From the NCBI RefSeq assembly GCF_900102785.1, contig NZ_FNGC01000002.1, positions 248,001 to 312,000 of the forward strand: a stretch of 64,000 nt of DNA, read 5' to 3'. Within the stretch, counting starts at the first letter, position 1. Every line of letters begins with the position of its first letter. This document shows, piece after piece, positions 7,502 through 15,625 of this stretch. The DNA is from Arthrobacter sp. ok362. Its GTDB lineage: Bacteria > Actinomycetota > Actinomycetes > Actinomycetales > Micrococcaceae. The notes beneath the pieces are model-generated. The model searched no databases, was not told the origin of the DNA, and saw only the letters and a program-made list of their open reading frames with translations. Position numbers and translations under genes: made by a program.

Positions 7502-8359
7502 TCAGAGGCTGGCTGTCTGCCCGGACCTGTATTCCGCGGCGGGGTAGACGCCAAGGATCCGCACCTCCGTGGTGAAAAACTCCAGTTCCTCCAGCGCCAG
7601 GCTGAGCGGCAAATCCTCGGGGTGACCCTCGACGTCGGCCATGAACATCGTGGCGGCAAACTCGTTGCCCACCATGTAGCTTTCCAGCCGCGTCATGTTC
7701 ACCCCGTTCGTGGCGAAACCGCCCAGTGCCTTATAGAGAGCGGAGGGGACGTTCCGGACACGGAATACAAAGCTGGTGACAGCCGGTCCGGACAGGACGT
7801 CCCGGGCCGGCAGCGGCATTTCCCGTGCAAGGACAACGAAGCGCGTGGTGTTGGAGGGATCATCCTCGACGGCAGAGGCGAGCACGTCCAGGCCATAGAG
7901 TTGGGCCGCGAGCGGGGGAGCGAGCGACAGTTTGGTGGGATCGTTCCAGTCGCGCACTTCGCGGGCGGACCCGGCGGTATCCCCGGCGATCACGGGGCGC
8001 AGGCCGGCGGCGCGGATCAGCCGCCGGCACTGCCCCAGCGCGTGGAGGTGGCTGTGGACCTCGGTGGCCGCTTCGATGGTGCTGCCCGGGATGCCCAGCA
8101 GGTCGAAGTGGATGGGCAGAAAATACTCGCCCACGATCTGCAGCTTGGACTGGGGCAGCAGCACATGGATGTCGGCCACCCTGCCGGCAATGGAGTTCTC
8201 GATCGGGATCATGGCCAGGTCGGCGGCGCCGCCGGACACCAGTTCAAAGGCGTCTTCGAAGCTGGCGCAGGGAACGCTGTCCAGGTCGGGGAACATCTGC
8301 ATGCACGCAATATTGGAGTTGGCGCCGGGCTCACCCTGGTACGCAATCTTCTGGGCCAT
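7502..8359 (-). CDS. pheA: Prephenate dehydratase
   Basis: A 285-residue enzyme converting prephenate to phenylpyruvate, the committed step to phenylalanine. The catalytic TRF triplet is at 172-174 (SNTTRFVVL), the substrate-binding segment IPIENSIAGRV at 51-61, and the GDTAGSA loop near 126-132. An ACT regulatory domain occupies about 195-275, but where many homologues have an ESRP Phe-binding motif this protein has LESYM. The ATG at 8359 starts the conserved sequence; the 24-residue upstream extension runs into a strong hairpin (8409-8442) and is unlikely to be translated. No good ribosome site precedes the ATG. Monocistronic by appearance. Confidence 0.92.
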   Translation of the reverse strand: MAQKIAYQGEPGANSNIACMQMFPDLDSVPCASFEDAFELVSGGAADLAMIPIENSIAGRVADIHVLLPQSKLQIVGEYFLPIHFDLLGIPGSTIEAATEVHSHLHALGQCRRLIRAAGLRPVIAGDTAGSAREVRDWNDPTKLSLAPPLAAQLYGLDVLASAVEDDPSNTTRFVVLAREMPLPARDVLSGPAVTSFVFRVRNVPSALYKALGGFATNGVNMTRLESYMVGNEFAATMFMADVEGHPEDLPLSLALEELEFFTTEVRILGVYPAAEYRSGQTASL

Positions 8360-8408
8360 GTTCCGTATGGTTTCACGCCAAGCGCCCGCCCAGCCAAGTA
8401 AGTCGCAG

Positions 8409-8442
8409 CACGGGCCGTTTTGAGGGCTCAAAACAGCCCGTG
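8409..8442. terminator. Strong hairpin at the 3' end of the dienelactone hydrolase gene
   Basis: Two 16-base arms, CACGGGCCGTTTTGAG and CTCAAAACAGCCCGTG, pair with one mismatch around a two-base loop. There is no clear T-tract. It follows the stop codon of the minus-strand gene at 8467 and precedes pheA, so a terminator role is the simplest reading. Confidence 0.6.
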
Positions 8443-8466
8443 CGCGCCGGCGGGCGCGCAGGGCGC

Positions 8467-9234
8467 TCAGGCCTTCAGATGCTTGGCGAAGTGGTCCTCG
8501 ATCCGCTGCCAGGCTTCCGGGGCCGATTCCGGATCCGGCTTGACGCCCATGACGCGGAAGAGCGGCCGCAGCGCCCTCGGTCCGGTCTCCACATCGTTAA
8601 GGAAGCCGTGCCCGGCGTGCGGGAATTCCTTGACATCGTTCTCCACGCCCAGGCGGTCGAGCACGGACTCGAGTTTCGCGGCCCCACCACGCAGGGTGCG
8701 GTCCTTGCCACCGAAGTTGGCCACGATCGGGCAGGCGCCGGCGAGGGCCTTCTCGGGGTTTTTGGGGAGCCGGCCGTAGTTGACGGCGGCGGCGTCGAAG
8801 CCGTCATTGGCCAGGAGCAGGGCGAAGCCGCCGCCCATGCAGAAACCGATCACGCCGATCTTGCCCGTGGTCCGGCCGGATTCCCGCAGCCAGTCCCGGG
8901 CGGTGGCCAGATCGGTGAAGGCCCGGCCCTCGCCCGCCGCCAGCGCACGCATGGTGGCCACGAGGCAGCGGCGGGCCCCGCCGTCGCTGTACAGGTCAAC
9001 GGCCAGCGTCAGGTAACCGGCCGCCGCCATGCGGTTGGCGTGGCGGACGGTGACGTCGTCCAGGCCGAAGGCCTCATGGACCATCAGGACCGCAGGAAAA
9101 GGCCCTTCGCCTTCCGGCGACGCCAGGTAGCCGCGCAGCGCCGGCGAACCGCCGGCGGCAGCGCTGGCCCGGCTCAGGTCGACGTTGCTGTGATCCCGGC
9201 TGGGCTGGCCGTGGTCTGCTTCGGTCCGTGCCAT
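8467..9234 (-). CDS. Dienelactone hydrolase family protein
   Basis: A 255-residue alpha/beta hydrolase of the DLH type. Likely catalytic residues are Cys132 in GFCMGG, Asp178 in GGKD and His209 in GHGF, with the supporting Glu54 in HEAFG. Classic DLH hydrolyses dienelactone to maleylacetate in chloroaromatic breakdown, but many family members act on other esters or lactones and no chlorocatechol genes lie nearby. The N-terminal ~30 residues are extra and polar. A strong AAAGGGG ribosome site precedes the ATG. Confidence 0.85.
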   Translation of the reverse strand: MARTEADHGQPSRDHSNVDLSRASAAAGGSPALRGYLASPEGEGPFPAVLMVHEAFGLDDVTVRHANRMAAAGYLTLAVDLYSDGGARRCLVATMRALAAGEGRAFTDLATARDWLRESGRTTGKIGVIGFCMGGGFALLLANDGFDAAAVNYGRLPKNPEKALAGACPIVANFGGKDRTLRGGAAKLESVLDRLGVENDVKEFPHAGHGFLNDVETGPRALRPLFRVMGVKPDPESAPEAWQRIEDHFAKHLKA

Positions 9235-9281
9235 GGTGTCCCCTTTATTGGCTGTGTGGGGTTATTCTCCCAAACGGGTAC

Positions 9282-9325
9282 AAAAAAGCGACGCCGGACA
9301 TCCCCCAAAGGAAATCCGGCGCCGC
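9282..9325 (-). terminator. Rho-independent terminator of the CsbD-like gene
   Basis: Read on the minus strand, a GC-rich stem (complement of 9288-9325: GCGACGCCGGA and TCCGGCGCCGC arms) is followed by a run of six T residues at 9287-9282. It starts 14 bases after the stop codon of the small gene at 9340-9516. Confidence 0.8.
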
Positions 9326-9339
9326 AAAAGTTGTTGGGA

Positions 9340-9516
9340 CTAGTCCTTCTTGAAGGCGTCCTTGGCGTTTTCGCCGACCTTCTTAGCGTCGGCTACAACC
9401 TGATCCTTCTGGCCCTCGGCGCGCAACTGGTCGTTGTCAGTGGCGTTTCCGGCAGCTTCCTTGGCCTTGCCGCCCAGGTTCTCCGCTTCGTTCTGAATCT
9501 TGTCTCCGACACCCAT
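9340..9516 (-). CDS. CsbD-like general stress protein
   Basis: A 58-residue, highly charged protein starting MGVGDKIQNEAENLGGKAKE and ending in lysines. This is the CsbD family pattern (a short helical hydrophilic repeat, stress-induced, function unknown). The ATG at 9516 is chosen because AAAGGTGG lies eight bases upstream; a longer in-frame start at 9552 adds twelve basic residues not typical of the family. A rho-independent terminator follows immediately, so it is a single-gene unit. Confidence 0.85.
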   Translation of the reverse strand: MGVGDKIQNEAENLGGKAKEAAGNATDNDQLRAEGQKDQVVADAKKVGENAKDAFKKD

Positions 9517-9627
9517 GGTGTTGGCCACCTTTCGTTTCCGGTTGAAATTCACTGTCCGATCACCATAACACGAAGCATGCTTACTAATTCAAGGGGTCCA
9601 GCGCGGTGATCCGATAGGCTCAAGGGC

Positions 9628-10101
9628 ATGGACCACAAGACCACTCTCACGCAGCACATCAATGCTCCGGCGGACTCGGTCTGGGCAGTGGTGTCGGACA
9701 TTCCCGGATCCGCCGCGACCCTGTCCGGCGTCGACTCGATCCAGATGCTCACCGACGGACCCTATGCCGTGGGCACCCGCTGGAAGGAGACCCGCACCAT
9801 GATGGGGCGCTCGGAAACGGTGGAGATGTGGGTCTCCCAGTCCGAGGCGCCGTCGAACGGCCGCCGCGGCAGCACCACGGTAGAAGCCCTCCAGGGCGGC
9901 GCCGACTACACCTCCAGGTTCGCGCTGGCCGAGCGCGACGGCGGAACGGATCTCACGCTGACCTTCGGCGCCGACGTCGTCAAACCGACCCGGTTCAGCA
10001 GGATCATGCTCGCCGTGTTCGGCCCGCTCGGGATGCGCATCACCCGCAAGGCGCTTGCGAAAGACCTGGCGGACATCGCCGCCAAAGCCGAGTCCCTGTA
10101 A
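9628..10101 (+). CDS. SRPBCC-family (polyketide cyclase-like) protein
   Basis: A 157-residue protein of the START/SRPBCC helix-grip fold, which binds hydrophobic ligands in a deep cavity. The typical beginning TLTQHINAPADSVWAVVSDI and the C-terminal helix are present. No enzymatic function can be assigned. TAGGCT at 9615-9620 lies seven bases before the ATG, which suggests a leaderless mRNA. The stop codon overlaps the next start (TAATG), so the pentapeptide-repeat gene is translationally coupled. Confidence 0.8.
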   Translation: MDHKTTLTQHINAPADSVWAVVSDIPGSAATLSGVDSIQMLTDGPYAVGTRWKETRTMMGRSETVEMWVSQSEAPSNGRRGSTTVEALQGGADYTSRFALAERDGGTDLTLTFGADVVKPTRFSRIMLAVFGPLGMRITRKALAKDLADIAAKAESL

Positions 10102-10778
10102 TGGCGCGGCGCGCTGCGGCGGACAAAGCTCCCAAGGTCACCGCCCCCCGCCTCGCGCCGGTCCGGCCGGCGGAGCTGCGGGACGACGCTGCCCCGGACT
10201 TCCGGCGGGGTGTTCGGTACGACGGCGTCCGGTACAGCCGCGCGTCTGCAGACGGCCTGGACCTTGGCGGCACGGACTTTGCCGAGTGCGAATTCGCCGG
10301 CGTGTCCTTCAATGAGACAGAGCTGCGCGGCGCCACATTTCGTGACTGCATCCTGACCGAGGTCTACGCCCCGGTGTTGACGGCGGCACGGACCAGCCTG
10401 CGGGATGTCGAAATCGGCAACCCCCGCTGGGGATCGGCGGAGCTCTATGAATGTGGCTGGCAGTCGGTGCGGATCGACGGCGGCAAACTCGACTACGTGA
10501 ATCTGCGCGGATCCAAGCTTACGGATGTGCAGATCAGCGACTGCATCATTAACGAGCTGGATCTGGGTTCCTGCACCGCCACCCGAGTGGCCTTGAAGAA
10601 CTGCACGATCGGCACCCTTGATTTCGCTGGAGCCCGGCTCAAGGACTTCGATCTCCGGGGCACCGAGTTCCGCACGATCAGCGGCCTGGGCAGCCTGGCC
10701 GGCCTCGTTGTCGACGACTACCAGCTCACCCTGCTGGCTCCATTGCTCGCAGCCCATCTGGGCGTCGTCGTCGCGTAA
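10101..10778 (+). CDS. Pentapeptide-repeat protein
   Basis: 225 residues from an ATG that shares one base with the stop codon of the SRPBCC gene. From about residue 45 onward the sequence has degenerate A(D/N)LxX-type repeats (DGLDLGGTDFAECEFAGVSF, then TELRGATFRDC and so on), forming a right-handed quadrilateral beta-helix. Such proteins can mimic DNA, as in MfpA/Qnr gyrase protection, but most have unknown roles; the irregular repeats here do not allow a specific call. The N-terminal ~40 residues are basic and proline-rich. Confidence 0.82.
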   Translation: MARRAAADKAPKVTAPRLAPVRPAELRDDAAPDFRRGVRYDGVRYSRASADGLDLGGTDFAECEFAGVSFNETELRGATFRDCILTEVYAPVLTAARTSLRDVEIGNPRWGSAELYECGWQSVRIDGGKLDYVNLRGSKLTDVQISDCIINELDLGSCTATRVALKNCTIGTLDFAGARLKDFDLRGTEFRTISGLGSLAGLVVDDYQLTLLAPLLAAHLGVVVA

Positions 10779-10826
10779 TCCGGCGGCATCCGGTTGACCC
10801 CCTTGCCCCGCCGTGTAATCTTTATA

Positions 10827-10848
10827 GAACGAACGGTCGGTAAATTAC
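10827..10848. promoter_or_regulatory. PaaR-type operator before the thiolase operon
   Basis: GAACGAACGGTCGGTAAATTAC. The core ACGAACGGTCGGTAA is nearly identical to the box before paaA (49058-49079) and related to the boxes before paaZ/thioesterase and paaI. It follows an A/T-rich TATAGA element, so a TetR repressor bound here would overlap the promoter of the 10888-13804 operon. Confidence 0.75.
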
Positions 10849-10887
10849 TCTGCTGCCGGCCCCGCTTTCTTGGTGAAGGATGTTCTC

Positions 10888-12099
10888 ATGGTCGAGGCTT
10901 TTCTTGTTGGCGGGGCCCGCACCCCGGTGGGCCGCTACGGCGGCGCCCTCTCGGCAGTCCGCCCCGATGACCTGGCCGCACTGGTGGTTCGCGAGGCAGT
11001 GTCCCGCGCCGGCGTCGATCCGGACACCATCGACGAGGTAATCCTCGGCAACGCCAACGGCGCCGGCGAAGAGAACCGCAACGTGGCCCGCATGGCCACC
11101 CTCCTTGCCGGGCTGCCCCTTCACATCTCCGGCATCACCGTGAACCGGCTCTGCGCCTCCGGGCTCAGCGCCATCATCATGGCCAGCCACATGATCAAGT
11201 CCGGCGCCGCGGACATCGTGATCGCCGGCGGAGTCGAATCCATGAGCCGGGCCCCCTGGGTCCAGGAAAAACCCCGCACCGCCTTCGCCAAACCGGGCGA
11301 AATCTTCGATACCTCCATCGGCTGGCGTTTCGTCAACCCGCAGTTCACCAAGGGCGAGCTCTCCCGGGACGGCAAGATGACCTACTCGATGCCCGAGACG
11401 GCGGAAGAAGTGGGCCGGGTTGACGGCATCTCGCGGGAGGACGCCGACGCCTTCGCCGTCCGGTCCCACGAACGCGCACTGGCCGCCATAGCCGCCGGCC
11501 GGTTCGCCGAGGAAATTGTCCCCGTGACCGTCAAGACCCGCAAGGGCGAGACCGTGGTGGACACCGATGAGGGCCCCCGCGCCGGCACCACCATGGACGT
11601 CCTCGCCGGGCTCCGGCCGGTAGTCAAGGGCGGCTCGATCGTCACGGCCGGCAACTCCTCCACCCTGAACGACGGCGCCTCCGCCATCATCGTGGCCTCG
11701 GAAGCCGCCATCCAGAAGCTTGGTCTCACGCCGCGCGCCCGCATCATCGACGGCGCCTCCGCCGGCTGTGAGCCCGAAATTATGGGCATCGGACCGGTCC
11801 CGGCCACCCAGAAGGTGCTCGCCCGTTCCGGGCTCAGCGTCGATGACCTCGGCGCCGTCGAACTGAACGAGGCGTTCGCGACCCAGTCCCTGGCCAGCAT
11901 GCGCCGGCTCGGCCTCGACCCGGAGATTGTGAACCGCGACGGCGGCGCGATCTCCCTGGGCCACCCGCTGGGTTCGTCCGGCTCCCGGATCGCCATCACG
12001 CTGCTGGGACGGATGGAACGCGAAAACGCGAAGATCGGCCTCGCCACCATGTGCATCGGCGTCGGTCAGGGCACGGCCATGCTGCTGGAGCGCGTGTAG
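10888..12099 (+). CDS. paaJ: 3-oxoadipyl-CoA / acetyl-CoA thiolase
   Basis: A 403-residue type II thiolase. The nucleophile Cys89 is in NRLCASGLSA, His359 in SLGHPLGSSG and the second Cys389 in MCIGVGQG. In phenylacetate catabolism PaaJ cleaves 3-oxoadipyl-CoA to succinyl-CoA and acetyl-CoA, and also shortens the first ring-opened intermediate. The ATG at 10888 has GAAGGA seven bases upstream and starts the conserved VEAFLVGGARTPVGRY. First gene of a three-gene operon under a PaaR-type box, coupled to the hydratase by a one-base overlap (TAGTG). A generic acetoacetyl-CoA thiolase role cannot be excluded from sequence alone. Confidence 0.88.
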   Translation: MVEAFLVGGARTPVGRYGGALSAVRPDDLAALVVREAVSRAGVDPDTIDEVILGNANGAGEENRNVARMATLLAGLPLHISGITVNRLCASGLSAIIMASHMIKSGAADIVIAGGVESMSRAPWVQEKPRTAFAKPGEIFDTSIGWRFVNPQFTKGELSRDGKMTYSMPETAEEVGRVDGISREDADAFAVRSHERALAAIAAGRFAEEIVPVTVKTRKGETVVDTDEGPRAGTTMDVLAGLRPVVKGGSIVTAGNSSTLNDGASAIIVASEAAIQKLGLTPRARIIDGASAGCEPEIMGIGPVPATQKVLARSGLSVDDLGAVELNEAFATQSLASMRRLGLDPEIVNRDGGAISLGHPLGSSGSRIAITLLGRMERENAKIGLATMCIGVGQGTAMLLERV

Positions 12100-12929
12100 T
12101 GGCGGCCCCGGCACTGGACCTCGACCCGGCTGGCTTCAGCACGCTCCTGGTCGAAGAGCACGAGGACCGCGTGGTGGTGGTGCTCAACCGCCCCGAGGTC
12201 CGCAACGCGATCGACCAGCAGATGGTCGACGAACTCCACACCGTCTGCGCCCATCTCGAGCAATACCCGAAAGTCCTCATCATCGCCGGCACTGACGGGG
12301 TTTTCGCCTCCGGCGCCGACATCGGGCAGCTGCGCGAACGGCGCCGCGACGATGCCCTGCAGGGCATCAACTCCACCATTTTCGTCCGGATCGCCAAGCT
12401 GCCGATGCCCGTCATCGCAGCCCTGGACGGCTTCTGCCTCGGCGGCGGCGCCGAACTGGCCTATGCCGCCGACTTCCGAATCGGCACCCCGTCCGTCCGG
12501 ATCGGCAATCCCGAAACGGGCCTCGGCATCCTGGCCGCCGCGGGCGCCAGCTGGCGCCTCAAGGAACTCGTGGGGGAGCCCGTCGCCAAAGAAATGCTGC
12601 TGGCCGGTTCCGTGCTCCGCGCAGAACGTGCCCTCGCCGTCAACCTCATCACCGAAATCCATGAACCGTCCGGTCTGATGGCCGCGGCCCACGGGCTCGC
12701 GGACCGGATCGCCTCGCAGGACCCGCTCGCCGTCCGGATCACCAAGTCCGTGTTCCACGCCCCGGCCGAGGCGCATCCCCTCATTGACCAGCTGGCGCAG
12801 GGGATCCTCTTCGAATCCCAGGCCAAGCTCGACCGTATGCAGGCTTTTTTGGATAAGAAATCAGACAAAAAATCCGACAAGCAATCTGCCGAAAAGAAGG
12901 CAGCCAAAGAATCCGAGAAGAAGAAGTAA
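12099..12929 (+). CDS. paaF: Enoyl-CoA hydratase (PaaF-like) with a lysine-rich tail
   Basis: 276 residues from a GTG sharing one base with the thiolase stop. The crotonase fold is clear: an oxyanion-hole segment (FASGADIGQLRER), GGGAELAYAADFRI, and both catalytic Glu positions (in GGGAELA and NPETGLG). It likely hydrates 2,3-dehydroadipyl-CoA between PaaZ/PaaJ and PaaH. After the normal C-terminus the last ~25 residues are a run of K, S, D, E and A (DKKSDKKSDKQS and more), not part of the fold. This tail looks like low-complexity growth. Confidence 0.87.
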   Translation: MAAPALDLDPAGFSTLLVEEHEDRVVVVLNRPEVRNAIDQQMVDELHTVCAHLEQYPKVLIIAGTDGVFASGADIGQLRERRRDDALQGINSTIFVRIAKLPMPVIAALDGFCLGGGAELAYAADFRIGTPSVRIGNPETGLGILAAAGASWRLKELVGEPVAKEMLLAGSVLRAERALAVNLITEIHEPSGLMAAAHGLADRIASQDPLAVRITKSVFHAPAEAHPLIDQLAQGILFESQAKLDRMQAFLDKKSDKKSDKQSAEKKAAKESEKKK

Positions 12930-12931
12930 TC

Positions 12932-13804
12932 ATGGGCAACCCAGTACTCCCCGCCAACCTTCCCGCAGCAGTCGGCGTGCTCGGCGGCGGCCGCATGGGC
13001 GCCGGCATCGCCCACGCCTTCCTGATCAAGGGAGCCAACGTCCTGGTCGTCGAGCGCGACGAGGCTTCTGCCGAGGCCGCCCGCGAGCGGGTCGAATCTG
13101 CAGCCGCCAAGAGCATCGAGCGCGGCGCCGTGGATGGCAACCTGGACGAGATGGTCTCCCGGCTCGCGGTCACGGTGGACTACGACGACTTCGCCGGCCG
13201 GCAGCTGGTGGTCGAGGCTGTGCCGGAGGACTGGGATCTGAAGGTCACCGCGCTGCGCGGCATCGAGGAACGGCTCGCCGACGGCGCCTACCTCGCGTCA
13301 AACACGTCCTCGCTGTCCGTCAACGGACTGGCCCGTGAGCTGAAGCGGCCGCAGAACTTCCTGGGCCTGCACTTCTTCAACCCGGTGCCGGCGTCGACGC
13401 TCATCGAGGTGGTCCTCGGCGAGAAGACTTCCGACGCCCTGGCCCAGGCCGCCCGCGGCTGGGTCGAGGCCCTCGGCAAGACCGCCGTCGTGGTCAACGA
13501 CGCGCCCGGCTTCGCCTCCTCCCGGCTTGGCGTCGCGATCGCCCTCGAGGCGATGCGGATGGTGGAAGAGGGCGTGGCCACCGCTGAAGACATCGACAAC
13601 GCCATGGTGCTGGGCTACAAACACCCCACGGGCCCGCTGCGGACCACCGACATCGTGGGCCTCGATGTGCGCCTCGGCATCGCGGAGTACCTGCAGTCCA
13701 CGCTGGGGGATCGTTTCGCTCCGCCGCAGATTCTGCGCGACAAGGTTGCCCGCGGGGAACTGGGCCGCAAGTCCGGCAAGGGCTTCTTCGACTGGAGCAA
13801 ATGA
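12932..13804 (+). CDS. paaH: 3-hydroxyacyl-CoA dehydrogenase (3-hydroxyadipyl-CoA dehydrogenase)
   Basis: 290 residues; the usual single-domain HAD length. The NAD-binding loop is GVLGGGRMGAGIA (residues 15-27), Ser123 is in LASNTSSLSV, the catalytic His147 in GLHFFNPV, with Glu95 and Asn150 as partners. The C-terminal domain ends GRKSGKGFFDWSK, the standard signature. It oxidises 3-hydroxyadipyl-CoA to 3-oxoadipyl-CoA, the substrate of the thiolase encoded two genes upstream. It starts two bases after the hydratase stop, so all three genes form one operon. Confidence 0.93.
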   Translation: MGNPVLPANLPAAVGVLGGGRMGAGIAHAFLIKGANVLVVERDEASAEAARERVESAAAKSIERGAVDGNLDEMVSRLAVTVDYDDFAGRQLVVEAVPEDWDLKVTALRGIEERLADGAYLASNTSSLSVNGLARELKRPQNFLGLHFFNPVPASTLIEVVLGEKTSDALAQAARGWVEALGKTAVVVNDAPGFASSRLGVAIALEAMRMVEEGVATAEDIDNAMVLGYKHPTGPLRTTDIVGLDVRLGIAEYLQSTLGDRFAPPQILRDKVARGELGRKSGKGFFDWSK

Positions 13805-13837
13805 CCGGAGCCTGTCCGGTGCCCCTAGGATGGTGCG

Positions 13838-14461
13838 GTGACTTCCCTGGACCGCCCCGCAATCGCCCCCATCACCCTGACCGGCAAATACGTCGTCCTT
13901 GAGCCGCTGAGCCTGGACCACCACGACGGCCTGGTCGAGGCGGCCAGCGACGGCGAACTGTGGCACCTCTGGTACACCAGTGTGCCCGCGCCGCAACAGA
14001 TGGCCGCCGAGATTGAGCGGCGACTGGCCCTGCAGGACAGCGGCGACATGCTGCCCTTCACCACGCGGCTGCTTGACCCCGCTACGGGCGGACCGGGCCG
14101 GGTGATCGGCATGACCACCTACATGAACATCGACGCCGCCACGCCCCGGGTGGAGATCGGCTCCACCTGGAACGCGGCGTCGGCACATGGCAGTGGCACC
14201 AACCCGGACTCCAAGTTGCTGCTGCTGCGGCACGCCTTCGAGACGCTGGGCTGCCCCGCCGTCGAGTTCCGGACGCACTGGCTCAACCACCAGTCCCGCG
14301 AGGCCATCACTCGGCTGGGCGCTAAGCAGGACGGTGTGCTCCGCAGCCACACGCGCAGCGCTGACGGCGCGCTGCGGGACACTGTCGTGTTTTCCATCCT
14401 GGAACAGGAGTGGCCGATGGTCCGCAACGCGTTGGAGTTCCGGCTCGCCAGGCAGCGGTAG
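13838..14461 (+). CDS. GNAT-family N-acetyltransferase (RimJ/RimL type)
   Basis: 207 residues with the RimJ/RimL-like start LTGKYVVLEPLSLDHHDGLVEA and the C-terminal block FETLGCPAVEFRTHWLNHQSREAITRLGAKQDGVLR. The latter contains the conserved N-x-x-S-x-x-A-I-x-x-L-G motif of this acetyltransferase branch. The acceptor is unknown. GTG start; TAGGAT at 13826-13831 lies six bases upstream with no ribosome site, so the transcript is probably leaderless and separate from the paaJFH operon. Confidence 0.85.
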   Translation: MTSLDRPAIAPITLTGKYVVLEPLSLDHHDGLVEAASDGELWHLWYTSVPAPQQMAAEIERRLALQDSGDMLPFTTRLLDPATGGPGRVIGMTTYMNIDAATPRVEIGSTWNAASAHGSGTNPDSKLLLLRHAFETLGCPAVEFRTHWLNHQSREAITRLGAKQDGVLRSHTRSADGALRDTVVFSILEQEWPMVRNALEFRLARQR

Positions 14462-14506
14462 CCTCCGCCTGGCGTCATCTTCCGGGGCTACCTGAGTCTC
14501 CCGGGG

Positions 14507-15355
14507 CTAGGGGACCCGTGCCGCCTCCAGCGCCGCGTCGTAACCGCCGGAGTAGCCGGCTGCGGTCGGGTGGAAGGCGTCAAGCGGCCTCGCGCAGGGG
14601 GCCAATGGATTGCACGGCGCGACGATCCACGGGTCCCCGGAACCGATTCCGTGGCCGGTGAACCGCTCCGTGACACTGACGTACCGGACCCTGTTCACCA
14701 GTGCCGAATAGGCGATGGTGGCGTTCAGCAGGTCCGCCGCCGAGTTCATCGTCTTTGCCGCCTGCACCTGCTGCGTGGTGAGCGCGGCGCTGATGGTGAA
14801 GAGCCGCGGATACCCGGTCAACACGATCCTGGCGTTTGGTGCCTTGTTCTTGATGGTTGTCAGCATCGCCTTGATCTTGCCCGGCAGTTCTCTGAGCTTC
14901 ACCACCAGCGTGTTGTACAGAGCCGCACTGCACTCGGGCGAGCTGGGAGCGAGCGTGCAGGCCACGGCCACTTGGCCCGTGTCGACGTCGTTGCCGCCGA
15001 CCGTGACAGTCACCACCGTTGCGGTCTTCAGCGCCGGTTCAAACTGCCCTGCCGCTGCGGCGACATCCGTGGTCTTGGCACCAAAGCAGCCCAGGTTCAG
15101 CGCGGCGCCCCGCAGCACAGGGTAGGCCGCTGCGGTCTGAAGGCATTGCTGGGGGGCAGCCGGTGAAACCAGATAGTCCCCGCCTCCGGTGCCGGCCGCA
15201 TAGGAGTCGCCCAAGGCGATGTAGACGGGTGCAGGCGCATTCGCGGTGACGGGATTCGCGGTGGCGGGTGCGGCCGTGAAGCCGGCTGCCAGCGCCATGG
15301 CGGCCGCGGCCGCGGCCAGTCGTCCGGACCAGCGTCTGAATGGCACATTGTTCAT
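14507..15355 (-). CDS. Secreted SGNH/GDSL hydrolase (lipase/esterase)
   Basis: 282 residues from the ATG at 15355, which has an AAGGGGA site five bases upstream. Residues 1-33 are a signal peptide (two Arg, then an Ala-rich hydrophobic stretch ending near ATA-NP). The SGNH blocks follow: GDSYAAG with Ser51, the Gly block near LNLGCFGAKT, GGND with Asn in VTVGGND, and Asp259-x-x-His262 in DAFHP. Six-cysteine spacing resembles the Streptomyces secreted lipases. It probably hydrolyses lipid or carbohydrate esters outside the cell. Confidence 0.88.
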   Translation of the reverse strand: MNNVPFRRWSGRLAAAAAAMALAAGFTAAPATANPVTANAPAPVYIALGDSYAAGTGGGDYLVSPAAPQQCLQTAAAYPVLRGAALNLGCFGAKTTDVAAAAGQFEPALKTATVVTVTVGGNDVDTGQVAVACTLAPSSPECSAALYNTLVVKLRELPGKIKAMLTTIKNKAPNARIVLTGYPRLFTISAALTTQQVQAAKTMNSAADLLNATIAYSALVNRVRYVSVTERFTGHGIGSGDPWIVAPCNPLAPCARPLDAFHPTAAGYSGGYDAALEAARVP

Positions 15356-15456
15356 TTGAGTCCCCTTGTGAATCGGCACGGCGGGAGAAATCAGCGGGCG
15401 CACCGACAGGTGGCGGCCAGCGGAGCCTCCCGGGAATCCGGCTGGCAGGGAGACCA

Positions 15457-15487
15457 CCCGGGACTGTGAAGACCTTCAGCTCCCGGG
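15457..15487. other. Hairpin in the gap between the SGNH hydrolase and the phosphatase
   Basis: CCCGGGA (15457-15463) and TCCCGGG (15481-15487) form a perfect outer stem enclosing TGAAG/CTTCA. The surrounding gap 15356-15625 otherwise shows only the upstream region of the two divergent genes. Confidence 0.45.
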
Positions 15488-15625
15488 ACAATCATGCGGC
15501 CACAGTACGCGAGGCCGTCCGCGCCGGACACGGTGGGCGCTACCTGTTTATCGGAGCGGGTACGCGGCATCGCTACCTTGATGTGCCGCTGTCCGGCTTG
15601 GCACCTCCTGTGGTTAGCTGGCGGG

